Assembly (NCBI RefSeq): GCF_002897035.1
Contig: NZ_BAUX01000002.1
Span: forward strand, 1 to 64,000
Reading direction: 5' to 3'
Source of the DNA: Methylopila sp. Yamaguchi
GTDB taxonomy: Bacteria; Pseudomonadota; Alphaproteobacteria; Rhizobiales; Methylopilaceae
DNA: 64,000 nt
Shown here: one piece after another, positions 35,644 through 44,598 of the stretch
How the letters are laid out: every line of letters begins with the position of its first letter
How positions within the stretch are numbered: the first letter of the stretch is position 1
Translations under genes and position numbers: made by a program
The notes under the pieces: model-generated
Databases searched by the model: none
What the model saw: the letters and a program-made list of their open reading frames with translations, nothing else
What the model was told of the DNA's origin: nothing

Positions 35644-36651
35644 GTGGAGATTGCAAAGCCCTACCTGTTGTTTCTGGGCGACGCCCCGGACGCGCTGGCG
35701 GCGAAGACCGCAGCTGGGGTGGTGGACTGGCGGCGGGACTGGTGCGTGGGCCAGATGCGTCTCCAAGGTTGCGGCGCGAACGTGGGCCTCCCCGATATGG
35801 ATGTTCCGGCCGCCGTGGCCGCGGGCGCCAAGACCATCGTCATCGGCGTGGTGAACGCCGGCGGGGTGCTCCCCGACCACTGGATCGACGAAATCGTGGC
35901 CGCCCTGGAGGCGGGCCTCGACGTCGCGAGCGGCCTGCATGGGCGCCTGAAGGACACCCCCCGCATTGCGGAGGCCGCCGAGCGCGCCGGCCGCGCGCTG
36001 CATGACCTGCGCCACGCCTCGGAACGCTTCGCAACCGGCAAGGGGACCAAGCGGCCCGGCCGGCGGCTGCTGACGGTCGGAACCGACTGCTCGGTGGGAA
36101 AGAAGTACGCCGCGCTGGCGCTCGAAGCCGAGATGCGGGCCCGCGGGCTCGACGCTGAGTTCCGCGCCACCGGCCAGACCGGAGTCCTAATCGCCGGCCG
36201 CGGCGTCGCAGTGGACGCCGTGATCGCCGACTTCATCTCCGGCGCGGCGGAGTGGCTGACTCCTGCAAACGATCCGGCGCATTGGGACGTGGTGGAAGGC
36301 CAAGGCTCGTTGTTCCACCCCTCCTTCGCCGGCGTCACGCTCGGCCTGCTGCACGGCGCGCAGCCCGACGCCTTCGTGGTCTGTCACGAGCCGACGCGCA
36401 AGACGATGCGGAACGTGGCGCATCCCCTGCCGACCATCGGTCAGGTGATCGAGGCGACGGTCGCCGCGGGGCGGCTCACCAATCCGGAGATTCGGTGCGT
36501 CGGAATCTCGATCAACACCGCGGCCCTGCCCGACGCAGAGGCCCGCGCAACGCTCGATGCGGCCACGGCGGAGCACGGCCTGCCCGCGAGCGATCCGATC
36601 CGCTTCGGGGTGGCCCCCATCGTCGACCGGTTGCTGGAAGTCCTTCCGTAA
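35644..36651 (+). CDS. dgcN: DgcN-like protein (DUF1611 family, D-glutamate catabolism N-acetyltransferase)
   Basis: About 335 residues. The N-terminus PYLLFLGDAPD and DWRRDWCVGQMRL match the DUF1611 N-terminal domain. A P-loop-like GTDCSVGKKYAAL lies in the middle, followed by DVVEGQGSLFHPSF of the C-terminal domain. DgcN was described as an N-acetyltransferase for D-glutamate breakdown that acts with a racemase, DgcA; no dgcA is nearby. I chose GTG at 35644 because GGAG lies six bases before it and the next residues match the family start. An ATG at 35611 would add 11 residues. Confidence 0.82.
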   Translation: MEIAKPYLLFLGDAPDALAAKTAAGVVDWRRDWCVGQMRLQGCGANVGLPDMDVPAAVAAGAKTIVIGVVNAGGVLPDHWIDEIVAALEAGLDVASGLHGRLKDTPRIAEAAERAGRALHDLRHASERFATGKGTKRPGRRLLTVGTDCSVGKKYAALALEAEMRARGLDAEFRATGQTGVLIAGRGVAVDAVIADFISGAAEWLTPANDPAHWDVVEGQGSLFHPSFAGVTLGLLHGAQPDAFVVCHEPTRKTMRNVAHPLPTIGQVIEATVAAGRLTNPEIRCVGISINTAALPDAEARATLDAATAEHGLPASDPIRFGVAPIVDRLLEVLP

Positions 36652-36704
36652 CCGTGCGGCCGCCGGACAGGCCAGACGTCAAGCGGAAGCTCGGGCCCGT
36701 CTGG

Positions 36705-36727
36705 ATGCCCCGGAAAAACCGGGGCAT
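36705..36727. repeat. REP-like palindrome between convergent dgcN and ntrC
   Basis: ATGCCCCGG and CCGGGGCAT surround an A5 loop, with GG and GAC flanks. The same core occurs twice at 61475-61497 and 61530-61552. It belongs to a palindromic family common between Hyphomicrobiales genes. It may also serve as a terminator. Confidence 0.75.
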
Positions 36728-36756
36728 GACGCGGAAATCTTCGGATGATCAGAGCG

Positions 36757-38199
36757 TTACCGCGAGAGCCGCACCACCTGAACGTCGAGGTCGCGGATCT
36801 TCTTGCGCAGCGTGTTGCGGTTCACGCCGAGCAGCTCCGCCGCCTTGATCTGGTTGCCGCGGGTGGCCGCGAGCGCGGCCGAGATTAGCGGATACTCCAC
36901 CTCCCGCAGCACACGGTGGTAGAGGCCCGGCGGCGGCAGGTTCTCGCCAAACTCGGCGAAGTAGGCGTTGAGGTGGCGCTCCACCGAGTTGATCAGCGTC
37001 TCGGCGCCGCCAGCCTCGTCGCCGATGGTCGCGGCCGGCGGTTGCGACAGCTCGGCGTCGATGATGGCCGCGCCGATGATCTCCTGCGGATAGAGCGCGG
37101 CGAGGCGCCGGATCAGGTTCTCGAGCTCGCGAATGTTGCCCGGCCAGCGGTAGCGCTTCAGCCGGTCGATCGCCGCGGCGTCGATCTGCTTCGGCGGCAA
37201 GCCCTCGCGCGCCGCCAGCGTGAAGAAGTGGCGCGTCAGGTCGGGCACGTCCTCCGCGCGTTCGCGCAGCGGCGGCAGCCGGATAGGCACCACGTTCAGG
37301 CGGAAGAACAGGTCCTCGCGGAACAGGCCCTGCTGGATGAGCAGGCGCAGGTCCTTGTTGGTGGCCGCGACGATGCGCACGTCGGTCTTGATCGCGGTGC
37401 GGCCGCCGACGGTGGTGTACTCGCCCTGCTGCAGCACGCGCAGCAGCCGCGTCTGCGCCTCCATCGGCATGTCGCCGATCTCGTCCAGGAACAGCGTGCC
37501 GCCCTCGGCCTGCTCGAACCGGCCGGACGAGCGCGCCTGCGCCCCGGTGAAAGCGCCCTTCTCGTGCCCGAACAGCTCGGCCTCGATCAAGTCGCGCGGG
37601 ATCGCCGCCATGTTGATCGCGACGAAGGGGCCGGCGCGGCGCTTGCCGTAGTCGTGCAGGGCGCGGGCGACGAGCTCCTTGCCGGTGCCGCTCTCGCCCG
37701 AGATCATCACGGTAAGGTCGGTCTGCATCAGCCGCGCGAGCACGCGGTAGATGTCCTGCATCGCGGGCGAGCGGCCGACGAGCGGGATCTCGTCGACCTC
37801 GGCGTCGTCGCTGCGGCGCAGGTCCTTGCCCTTGGGCTCGGTCAGCGCGCGGCCGACGATCGCGATCAGCTCCTTCAGGTCGAAGGGCTTCGGCAGATAC
37901 TCGTAGGCGCCCTTCTCCGAGGCGCGGATCGCCGTCATGAAGGTGTTCTGCGCGCTCATCACGACGACCGGCAGCTCCGGCCGCGCCTTCTTGATGCGGG
38001 GCAGCATGTCGAAGGCGTTTTCGTCCGGCATGACCACGTCGGTGATCACGAGGTCGCCGTCGCCCTGGGAGACCCAGCGCCACAGCGTCGCGGCGTTGCC
38101 TGTGGAGCGGACCTCGTAGCCGGCGCGGCTCAGCGCCTGATTGAGGACGGTGCGGATCGCGGCGTCGTCGTCCGCGACGAGAATGCTGCCTTGCGGCAT
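36757..38199 (-). CDS. ntrC: Nitrogen regulation response regulator NtrC
   Basis: A 480-residue sigma-54 activator. Receiver domain with the phospho-acceptor Asp54 ([10 protein letters not shown]). AAA+ domain with Walker A GESGTGKE (168-175) and the sigma-54 contact loop GAFTGA (215-220). C-terminal Fis-type helix-turn-helix with [19 protein letters not shown]. It activates nitrogen assimilation genes when phosphorylated by NtrB. Its ATG lies seven bases after the ntrB stop. The dusB-ntrB-ntrC order is the classic alphaproteobacterial arrangement. Confidence 0.97.
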   Translation of the reverse strand: MPQGSILVADDDAAIRTVLNQALSRAGYEVRSTGNAATLWRWVSQGDGDLVITDVVMPDENAFDMLPRIKKARPELPVVVMSAQNTFMTAIRASEKGAYEYLPKPFDLKELIAIVGRALTEPKGKDLRRSDDAEVDEIPLVGRSPAMQDIYRVLARLMQTDLTVMISGESGTGKELVARALHDYGKRRAGPFVAINMAAIPRDLIEAELFGHEKGAFTGAQARSSGRFEQAEGGTLFLDEIGDMPMEAQTRLLRVLQQGEYTTVGGRTAIKTDVRIVAATNKDLRLLIQQGLFREDLFFRLNVVPIRLPPLRERAEDVPDLTRHFFTLAAREGLPPKQIDAAAIDRLKRYRWPGNIRELENLIRRLAALYPQEIIGAAIIDAELSQPPAATIGDEAGGAETLINSVERHLNAYFAEFGENLPPPGLYHRVLREVEYPLISAALAATRGNQIKAAELLGVNRNTLRKKIRDLDVQVVRLSR

Positions 38200-38206
38200 G
38201 GGGCGA

Positions 38207-39334
38207 TCAGCTCCGCTGGCGGCGGCTGTCGCCGCTCGTGAACATGGGCATCAGCACGCGGAAGGTCGTCCGCCGCGGCTGGGATTCGCATTCGATGATG
38301 CCGCCGTGGTTGCCGACGATCTTGGCGACCAGCGCAAGGCCAAGGCCGGAGCCGGTCGGCTTGGTGGTCACGAACGGGTCGAACAGGTGCGGCAGCAGAT
38401 CCTCGGGCACGCCGGGGCCGTTGTCGCGCACGGTGAACTGCAGCGGCAGGCTCACGCGGGTGCTCGATCCCGGCACGGACAGCCGCACGCCCGGCCGGAA
38501 AGCGGTCGTGAGATGGATTTCGCCATCCTGAGCGTCGCCAATGGCTTCCGCGGCGTTCTTCACCAGGTTCAGAAACACCTGAACGAGTTGGTCGCGGTTC
38601 GCGAGCACCGGCGGGAGCGAGGGATCGTAGTCCTCGACGATCCTCAGGCCGCGGGCGAAGCCGGAGACGGCGATGCGCTTCACGTGCTCGAGCACGGCGT
38701 GGATGTTCACCGCCTCGCTCTCGATCGGCCGCTCGTCGGAGAACACCTCCATGCGGTCGACCAGCTTCACGATGCGGTCGGCCTCGTCGCAGATCAGGCG
38801 AGTGAGGACCCGGTCCTCGTCGCTCGCGGACTGCTCCAGAAGCTGCGCCGCGCCGCGGATGCCGGAGAGCGGGTTCTTGATCTCGTGCGCGAGCATCGCG
38901 GCGAGCGCCGTCACCGAGCGCGCCGCCCCGCGGTGCGTAAGCTGGCGGTCCATCTTGTCCGCGATCGTCCGCTCCTGCAGCACGACCACGAGGACGTCCG
39001 GACGCTCGTGCAGGGGCGCGACGTGGATGTCGACGATGCGCTCCCCGCCGTTGCGCGGCGTGCCCAGGTCCACCCGGTACTCGTTGACCGGAGCGCCGCG
39101 GTCGCGGGCCTGCTCGATCAGCGAGATCAGCGGAGAGCCGAACGGCACGAACTCGCGGATGTCATGCCGGCGGAGCACGTTGGCGCTCGCCTCGAAGAAG
39201 GCTTCGGCGGCGACGTTGACGTCGACGATCCGGCCGGCGTCCGCGACGCAAAGCACGGGATGGGGCAGCGCGTTCAGCACCGCTTCCGGCGCGCCGGCGC
39301 CGGTGCGGGGGCGATCGCTCGGCGCGAGGCTCAT
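38207..39334 (-). CDS. ntrB: Nitrogen regulation sensor histidine kinase NtrB
   Basis: A 375-residue soluble kinase. A PAS domain fills the first 130 residues, His150 lies in the H-box [15 protein letters not shown], and the ATPase part has N- and G-boxes ([29 protein letters not shown]). It phosphorylates NtrC under nitrogen limitation; the PII protein normally controls it. Its ATG overlaps the dusB stop in ATGA, so its translation is coupled to the tRNA-modifying enzyme gene upstream. Confidence 0.96.
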   Translation of the reverse strand: MSLAPSDRPRTGAGAPEAVLNALPHPVLCVADAGRIVDVNVAAEAFFEASANVLRRHDIREFVPFGSPLISLIEQARDRGAPVNEYRVDLGTPRNGGERIVDIHVAPLHERPDVLVVVLQERTIADKMDRQLTHRGAARSVTALAAMLAHEIKNPLSGIRGAAQLLEQSASDEDRVLTRLICDEADRIVKLVDRMEVFSDERPIESEAVNIHAVLEHVKRIAVSGFARGLRIVEDYDPSLPPVLANRDQLVQVFLNLVKNAAEAIGDAQDGEIHLTTAFRPGVRLSVPGSSTRVSLPLQFTVRDNGPGVPEDLLPHLFDPFVTTKPTGSGLGLALVAKIVGNHGGIIECESQPRRTTFRVLMPMFTSGDSRRQRS

Positions 39335-40359
39335 GCCGCGGCCCTCCAGCCGAGTTCGTCGTAGGCGGCGACGAAGGCGGACCGCGCCTCCTCCGCTGTG
39401 GGAGCGCTCTGCGCGGCGGCCTTCAGAGCAGCCGGAACGGGCGTCCCGGCGCTGGCCGCCGCGGCGTCCAGATACCAGCCGAGATGCTTGCGGGCGTGCC
39501 GGACGCCGACGTCGCGGCCGTAGAGCGCGAGCAGGCCTTCGTAGTGCTCGAGCGCGAGATCGCGCTGCGCGTCGAGGTCGGGCGTCTCCATTTCGCGGCC
39601 GGCGAGATGGGCGGCGACCATGCCGGGGAACCAAGCCCGCCCCTGCGCCCCGCGGCCGATCATCACGGCGTCCGCGCCGGAGGCCTGCAGCATCGCGGGC
39701 GCATCCTCGACCGCGACGAGGTCGCCGTTCGCGACCACGGGAATGGAGACCCGCTCGACGATGGCGCGGATCGCGCCCCAGTCGGCCTGGCCCTCGTAGA
39801 ACTGCGCGCGCGTCCGGCCGTGTATCGTCACCATCGCGGCGCCCTCCGCCTCCGCGCGCGCGGCGAGGTCGGGCGCGACGATCGACTCGGCGTCCCAGCC
39901 CAGCCGCATCTTCACCGTGACGGGCGCGTCGACGGCGGCAACCGTGGCGGCGATCAGGCGGGTCGCGAGGTCGAGATCCTTCAGCAGCGCCGAGCCGCCA
40001 TGGCCGCCCACGACCTTCTTCGCCGGACAGCCCATGTTGATGTCGACGATCGCGGCGCCGGCCCCCACGGCGACGCGGGCCGCCTCAGCCATCCACGCGG
40101 GATCGCGGCCGGCCAGTTGGACCACATGCACGCCCAAGCCCTCGCCCTCGGCGCGCAGCCGCGCCTCGTCGTCAGCCGTCGCCAGCTCCCGGGAGGCGAC
40201 CATCTCCGACACCACGAGCCCTGCGCCGAGACGCGCGGCGATTCGGCGAAAGGCGAGATCCGTCACGCCGGACATCGGCGCGAGAAGCACCGGATTGTCG
40301 GGGGAAACGCGTCCAACGACAAAATTTTGGGCGAGAGGCACGGGGGCGATGCTGCTCAT
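39331..40359 (-). CDS. dusB: tRNA-dihydrouridine synthase DusB (NifR3)
   Basis: A 342-residue FMN enzyme that reduces uridine to dihydrouridine in tRNA D-loops. [12 protein letters not shown] near residue 28, the catalytic Cys in [11 protein letters not shown], and [13 protein letters not shown] are all family motifs. It leads the dusB-ntrB-ntrC operon, the nifR3-ntr arrangement. The start at 40359 gives the usual N-terminus; a possible ATG ten codons upstream would place the promoter palindrome inside the leader or coding region. Confidence 0.94.
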   Translation of the reverse strand: MSSIAPVPLAQNFVVGRVSPDNPVLLAPMSGVTDLAFRRIAARLGAGLVVSEMVASRELATADDEARLRAEGEGLGVHVVQLAGRDPAWMAEAARVAVGAGAAIVDINMGCPAKKVVGGHGGSALLKDLDLATRLIAATVAAVDAPVTVKMRLGWDAESIVAPDLAARAEAEGAAMVTIHGRTRAQFYEGQADWGAIRAIVERVSIPVVANGDLVAVEDAPAMLQASGADAVMIGRGAQGRAWFPGMVAAHLAGREMETPDLDAQRDLALEHYEGLLALYGRDVGVRHARKHLGWYLDAAAASAGTPVPAALKAAAQSAPTAEEARSAFVAAYDELGWRAAA

Positions 40360-40376
40360 AAAATTGGCCGGCGGCT

Positions 40377-40415
40377 TGTGTGCACACATATTAGACAGAT
40401 TTCGATCGGACACAA
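40377..40415 (-). promoter_or_regulatory. Candidate dusB promoter with operator-like palindrome
   Basis: On the minus strand, TTGTGT (40415-40410) and TAATAT (40393-40388) are separated by 16 bases, a fair sigma-70 match. A perfect 12-base palindrome TGTGTGCACACA (40377-40388) overlaps the end of the -10 box and the expected transcription start, 18 bases from the dusB ATG. That placement suits a repressor site. No specific regulator is recognised. Confidence 0.5.
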
Positions 40416-40520
40416 CGCCGCAAAGCGTCTGTTTTCGTCGCTGCGCGACAGGGCGGCCGCACCTCGTTAGAAGACGGCGGGGAATTCGGCGCCCGTCGCG
40501 CCGGCAGCGGACGAAACGCG

Positions 40521-41744
40521 ATGGCATTGTCCACAGATTCAAGCGGCCGAACGGTCGCCCTGATCTGCGCCGCGGGCGGCGGGCTTCGCGCCGGCGCGGG
40601 CGCGCCGAAGCAGTACCGTCTGCTTGGCGGAGAGCCGATGCTCGCGGTCGCCGCGCGCCTGTTCCTTGACCATCCGGACGTGGCGGAACTGAGGGTGATC
40701 ATTGGGCCCGGCCATGACGACCATTACCATGAGGCGATGGCGCCGTGGTTCGGCCATCCCAAGCTGGGCGCGCCCGTGCTCGGCGGCGCGACGCGCCAGG
40801 CCTCGGTCCACGCCGGACTGCAGGCGCTCGACCACGGCGTCGACGTCGTCCTTGTCCATGACGCCGCCCGTCCCTTCGCGAGCTCCGCGCTGGTGTCGCG
40901 CGCGATCGCCGCGGCTTACGCCCATGGCGGGGCCGTTCCGGGCGTCGCGGTGATCGACACCGTCTGCGCGGTCGCCGCCGACGGCGAGCGGGGCGCCACG
41001 ATCGACCGCGCGGGCGCACGCGCGCTGCAGACCCCGCAGGCGTTTCGCCACGGGTCCCTTCTCGCGGCCCACGCCCGGGCGGCGGCGGAAGGTCGCGAAG
41101 ATTTCACCGACGACGGCGCGCTGTACGCCTGGGCGGGGCATAGGGTCGTCGTGTTCGAAGGAGAGGCGCGCAACGTGAAGCTCACGACCGCAGAGCAATT
41201 CGACGACGATCTGCTCCGGCGCGCCGGCGCCGAGTTCCTGGCTCGCGGCGACGTCCGCACGGGGACCGGCTTCGACGTCCACGCCTTCGCGGAGGGCGAC
41301 CACGTGACCATCGGCGGCGTGAAGGTCCCGCACGGTTTCGGCCTGTCCGGCCATTCCGACGCCGACGTCGTGCTGCACGCGCTCACAGACGCGGTGCTTG
41401 GCGCGTTGGGCGACGGCGACATCGGCGCGCACTTCCCGCCATCGGACCCGACCTGGAAGGGCGCCGACTCCGCGCAGTTCTTGGAGGACGCCGTGGCGCG
41501 CGTCCGCGCGGCCGGCGGCGTCGTCGCCCACCTCGACGTCACGGTGGTCGGCGAAGCGCCCAAGGTCGGGCCGCACCGGGAGGCCATGCGGGCGCGGATC
41601 GCGGAGATCGCAGGCGTCGCCGTGGGCCGCGTGGGCGTCAAGGCGACCACGACCGAGCGGCTCGGCTTCGCCGGGCGGCGCGAAGGCCTCGCAGCCATGG
41701 CCTCCGCCACGATCCGCCTCCCCTTCAAGGATGATCTGGCATGA
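40521..41744 (+). CDS. ispDF: Bifunctional IspDF: MEP cytidylyltransferase plus MECDP synthase
   Basis: A 407-residue fusion enzyme of the non-mevalonate isoprenoid pathway. Residues about 10-235 are IspD, with the nucleotide loop ICAAGGGLRAGAGAPKQ and VLVHDAARPF. Residues about 245-407 are IspF, starting at RTGTGFDVHAF and including HSDADVVLHALTDAVLGA for the metal-binding site. Fused ispDF is common in alphaproteobacteria. The last four bases overlap the next gene (ATGA). It is divergent from dusB. Confidence 0.95.
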   Translation: MALSTDSSGRTVALICAAGGGLRAGAGAPKQYRLLGGEPMLAVAARLFLDHPDVAELRVIIGPGHDDHYHEAMAPWFGHPKLGAPVLGGATRQASVHAGLQALDHGVDVVLVHDAARPFASSALVSRAIAAAYAHGGAVPGVAVIDTVCAVAADGERGATIDRAGARALQTPQAFRHGSLLAAHARAAAEGREDFTDDGALYAWAGHRVVVFEGEARNVKLTTAEQFDDDLLRRAGAEFLARGDVRTGTGFDVHAFAEGDHVTIGGVKVPHGFGLSGHSDADVVLHALTDAVLGALGDGDIGAHFPPSDPTWKGADSAQFLEDAVARVRAAGGVVAHLDVTVVGEAPKVGPHREAMRARIAEIAGVAVGRVGVKATTTERLGFAGRREGLAAMASATIRLPFKDDLA

Positions 41745-42244
41745 GCGCGACGGTCTATGAGCTCGCCGAAGAGACGCTCCGCCTCGCCCGCGGCGCGGGG
41801 CTGACGATCGCGACCGTCGAATCCTGCACCGGCGGGCTTGTCGCCGGGGCGTTGACCGAAGTGCCGGGCTCGTCCGACGTCGTCGACCGGGGTTTCGTCA
41901 CCTACTCCAACGCCGCCAAGACCGCTCTGGTCGGCGTGCCGGCCGAGTTGATCGAGGCCAAAGGCGCGGTCAGCGAAGAGGTCGCCGTCGCGATGGCTGA
42001 AGGCGCGCTCGCGGCCGCCGGCGTCGGGCTGACGGTCGCGATCACCGGCGTCGCCGGTCCCGGCGGCGGGTCGGAGGACAAGCCCGTCGGACTGGTGCAT
42101 TTCGCGGCGGCCCGCCTCGGCCGTCAGACCCTGCACCGCGAGCGGCGCTTCGGGGACCTCGGCCGCGCCGAGATCCGCCGCCGCTCGGTGATCGAGGCGC
42201 TTGAGATGCTGCAAGAGGCCTCGGGAGCGACGGGGGTAGCCTGA
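41741..42244 (+). CDS. pncC: Nicotinamide-nucleotide amidohydrolase PncC (CinA C-terminal domain)
   Basis: A 167-residue enzyme that deamidates NMN to NaMN in pyridine nucleotide recycling. ESCTGGLVAGALTEVPGSS (about 27-45) and AITGVAGPGGGSEDKPVG are the diagnostic motifs. It is a stand-alone domain; the CinA N-terminal partner is encoded separately at 8727-9458. It is coupled to ispDF through an ATGA overlap. Confidence 0.94.
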   Translation: MSATVYELAEETLRLARGAGLTIATVESCTGGLVAGALTEVPGSSDVVDRGFVTYSNAAKTALVGVPAELIEAKGAVSEEVAVAMAEGALAAAGVGLTVAITGVAGPGGGSEDKPVGLVHFAAARLGRQTLHRERRFGDLGRAEIRRRSVIEALEMLQEASGATGVA

Positions 42245-42272
42245 CGACGCCGCCGTTGCTCCGGGCGAAGTC

Positions 42273-42351
42273 CCGGAGCCTATAAGCCCGCCGCCAACAA
42301 GGCGCGACGCACCTCACAGATGATCGTCAGCCGCCGGCTTATAGGCTCCGG
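42273..42351. repeat. 16-bp perfect inverted repeat between convergent pncC and the carbonic anhydrase gene
   Basis: CCGGAGCCTATAAGCC (42273-42288) is exactly repeated in reverse at 42336-42351, with a 47-base loop. The right arm is followed by CATTTT, so it may end the ispDF-pncC transcript. The long loop and the length of the arms are unusual for a simple terminator. Confidence 0.75.
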
Positions 42352-42389
42352 CATTTTCGCTGGGCTTCAGCCGGAGCGACTGCGCCCGC

Positions 42390-42920
42390 TCAATCCACTC
42401 GCTTCATGCCCTTGGCGAAGCGGCGGGCGTTCGCGACGTAGCGTCCTGAGGTGCCGAGCAGCCGGATCTCCCACTCCGGCCCGAGCGTCTTCACGACCTT
42501 GGCCGGCGAGCCGACGATCATGGAGAAATCCGGAAACTCCTTACCCTCGGTCACGAGCGCGTTGGCGCCGACGAGGCAGGACTTTCCGATCTTTGCGCCG
42601 TTCAGCACCGTCGCGCCCATGCCGATCAGGCTTCCGGCCCCGATGGTGCAGCCGTGCAGGATCGCGCCGTGTCCGACCGTGCAGTCGGGTCCGATGTCGA
42701 GCGGAAACCCAGGGTCGGTGTGCAGGATGCAGCCGTCCTGGACGTTGGAGCGCGCGCCCACGGTGATCGTCTCGTTGTCGCCCCGCATCACGGTGCCGAA
42801 CCAGACGTTGGCGTCCTCCTCGAGCACGATCTTGCCCACGAGCACGGCCGTCTCCGCCACCCAGTACCGGCCATTGGCGGGCGTCTGAGGGCGGTCGCCG
42901 TCGAGTTCGTACAGGGCCAT
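42390..42920 (-). CDS. Gamma-carbonic anhydrase-like hexapeptide-repeat protein
   Basis: A 176-residue left-handed beta-helix protein of the gamma-CA/YrdA family. Hexapeptide repeats fill residues about 20-140. Metal-ligand histidines are in ILHTDPG, VGHGAILHGC, and an N-proximal RGDNE motif gives the conserved Arg and Asp. It may hydrate CO2, but many YrdA-like members are inactive. It is one of several leftward genes (42.4-44.5 kb). Confidence 0.88.
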   Translation of the reverse strand: MALYELDGDRPQTPANGRYWVAETAVLVGKIVLEEDANVWFGTVMRGDNETITVGARSNVQDGCILHTDPGFPLDIGPDCTVGHGAILHGCTIGAGSLIGMGATVLNGAKIGKSCLVGANALVTEGKEFPDFSMIVGSPAKVVKTLGPEWEIRLLGTSGRYVANARRFAKGMKRVD

Positions 42921-42943
42921 GACCGGCTCCCTCTTTCCAAACG

Positions 42944-43258
42944 TCACATGCCCAGCGCCGCCGCCCCCGAGAGCGCGGCCGAGCCCAGCGCAAGGCTCCA
43001 CAGGCCGGCCAGCACCGTGCCGACGGCGATCCCGATCGCAGACCGTCGGCGGGCGCGGAGGGCGATCAGGTTACGGGCCATCATGTACGGCGCGGCGATC
43101 GTCACAAGCGGCACCGCGACCACGGCCGTCGAGTCCGGCGAACGCAGCAGCCGGAAGCTCGCCCGACGCGCGGTCGCCGCCTCGAAGGCGGAGGCCGCGA
43201 GCGCCGACAGGGCGAAGCCGAGGCAGAGCGTGAACAGGCTGGCGACGAAGGGCGACAT
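42944..43258 (-). CDS. Small membrane protein, unknown function
   Basis: A 104-residue protein with three predicted hydrophobic helices: FVASLFTLCLGFALSALAAS at the N-terminus, a middle TAVVAVPLVTIAAPYMMA segment and a C-terminal GIAVGTVLAGLWSLALGSA segment. An RARRR cluster lies between the last two. It sits 23 bases upstream of the gamma-CA gene on the same strand. I do not recognise the family. Confidence 0.7.
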   Translation of the reverse strand: MSPFVASLFTLCLGFALSALAASAFEAATARRASFRLLRSPDSTAVVAVPLVTIAAPYMMARNLIALRARRRSAIGIAVGTVLAGLWSLALGSAALSGAAALGM

Positions 43259-43313
43259 GGGCCTCTCCCGACGACGGCGGCCGCCGCCGTCCGAAGCATG
43301 ACGCCAGCAACAT

Positions 43314-43344
43314 CCGGGCCGTCCCTGATTGGGACGCGGCCCGG
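43314..43344 (-). terminator. Hairpin after the DUF3126 gene
   Basis: CCGGGCCG-TCCC (43314-43325) pairs with GGGA and CGGCCCGG (43331-43344), leaving a CG bulge and a 5-base loop. It starts six bases downstream of the DUF3126 stop on the minus strand. There is no strong T-tract, so termination is plausible but not certain. Confidence 0.55.
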
Positions 43345-43350
43345 CGGACC

Positions 43351-43560
43351 TCACTCGAGGTCGGTCTCCAGGATCGCCATCTGGAAATTGTAGGACAGGT
43401 CGCCGTCCTCGTCGTCGCGGAACACGACGCCGATAAACTCCTCGCCGAGATAGACCTCGGCGCTGTCGTCCTTGCGTGGACGCGCCACGACCCGGACCGT
43501 CTGGTTCTGGAACAGGCGGCGCATGTAGCTCTGCACGCGCTCGATTTCGCGCTTTTCCAA
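43351..43560 (-). CDS. DUF3126 family small protein
   Basis: About 69 residues with the family pattern MRRLF, then VVARPRKDDSAEVYLGEEF, and a C-terminal DGDLSYNFQMAILE. The likely start is TTG at 43560, because GGAGG ends five bases upstream. A GTG two codons earlier lies within that ribosome site. DUF3126 is confined largely to alphaproteobacteria and often accompanies cysE, as here (115 bases downstream of it). The function is unknown. Confidence 0.85.
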   Translation of the reverse strand: MEKREIERVQSYMRRLFQNQTVRVVARPRKDDSAEVYLGEEFIGVVFRDDEDGDLSYNFQMAILETDLE

Positions 43561-43675
43561 CGTCACCTCCCAGAGTGGACTGGCTTGACGCGCCGACGCG
43601 GACGACCGGCGCGAGAGGCCGCACGCCTTGCCACGGGCGGCGGCGGGAGGCAAGGCGGCGCGAGCGCCGACGACG

Positions 43676-44500
43676 TCAGAGACCGGCGTCGTAGAAGATG
43701 TGGTCCATGGTCCGCGACGGCTCCTTGCAGGGCGACGCGCCGACCACGCGGGCGGGGACGCCGGCGACGGTGGTGTTCGCTGGCACGTCCTGCAGCACGA
43801 CGGAGCCCGCCGCCACGCGCGAGCAATGGCCGACCTCGATGTTGCCGAGGATCTTTGCGCCGGCGCCGATCAGCACGCCGTGGCGGATCTTCGGGTGGCG
43901 GTCTTCGGTGCTCTTGCCGGTGCCGCCCAGCGTCACGCCGTGCAGGATCGAGACGTTGTCCTCGATGACGGCCGTCTCGCCGATCACGACGCCGGTGGCG
44001 TGGTCGAAGAACAGGCCCCGGCCGATGCGGGTCGCCGGGTGAATGTCGACCTGGAAGACCGACGACGAGCGGCTCTGCAGATAGAGCGCGAAATCATGCC
44101 GCCCCTGCGTCCACAGCCAGTGGGCGAGCCGATGCGTCTGGATCGCGTGGAAACCCTTGAAGTGCAGCAGCGGCTCAAGCGCCCGGGTGCAGGCGGGATC
44201 GCGCTCGACGACCGCCGCGAGGTCGGCGCGCACCGCCGCGCCGATCGTCGGATCGGCGGCCACGGCCTCGTCGTAGGTCTGGGAGATGATGGAGGACGAG
44301 AGGTCCTCATGGCCGAGCCGCGAGGCGATGCGGTGGCCGATCGCCTGCTCCAGCTTCTCCTGATTGATCACCGTTGCGATCAGGAAGCTCGCAAGCTCCG
44401 GCTCCCGACGCAAAGCCTCCTCGGCCTCGGAGCGCACACGCGCCCAGACGGGATCGAGGGTGAGCAGGTTATGGCTCTCGGCGCGCGCGAGCTTGGCCAT
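43676..44500 (-). CDS. cysE: Serine O-acetyltransferase
   Basis: A 274-residue enzyme that acetylates serine for cysteine synthesis. The N-terminal helical domain (about 1-140) precedes a hexapeptide beta-helix with DIHPATRIGRGLFFDHATG, VSILHGVTLGGTG and KIRHGVLIGAGAKILGNI. The catalytic His lies in FDHATGVVIGE. Length and order match CysE. The C-terminal tail ends with a DHIFYDAGL segment; in other CysE proteins the C-terminus ends in Ile and docks to CysK, so binding here may differ. Confidence 0.95.
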   Translation of the reverse strand: MAKLARAESHNLLTLDPVWARVRSEAEEALRREPELASFLIATVINQEKLEQAIGHRIASRLGHEDLSSSIISQTYDEAVAADPTIGAAVRADLAAVVERDPACTRALEPLLHFKGFHAIQTHRLAHWLWTQGRHDFALYLQSRSSSVFQVDIHPATRIGRGLFFDHATGVVIGETAVIEDNVSILHGVTLGGTGKSTEDRHPKIRHGVLIGAGAKILGNIEVGHCSRVAAGSVVLQDVPANTTVAGVPARVVGASPCKEPSRTMDHIFYDAGL

Positions 44501-44598
44501 GGCGTAACACTCCCGGGGGGCCGCCGTTTATATCTGGCGGTTCTCTACCACACATGGTCTCGGCGCGCGCTGAAGAAAGGGCGCGACGCCCATGCGCC

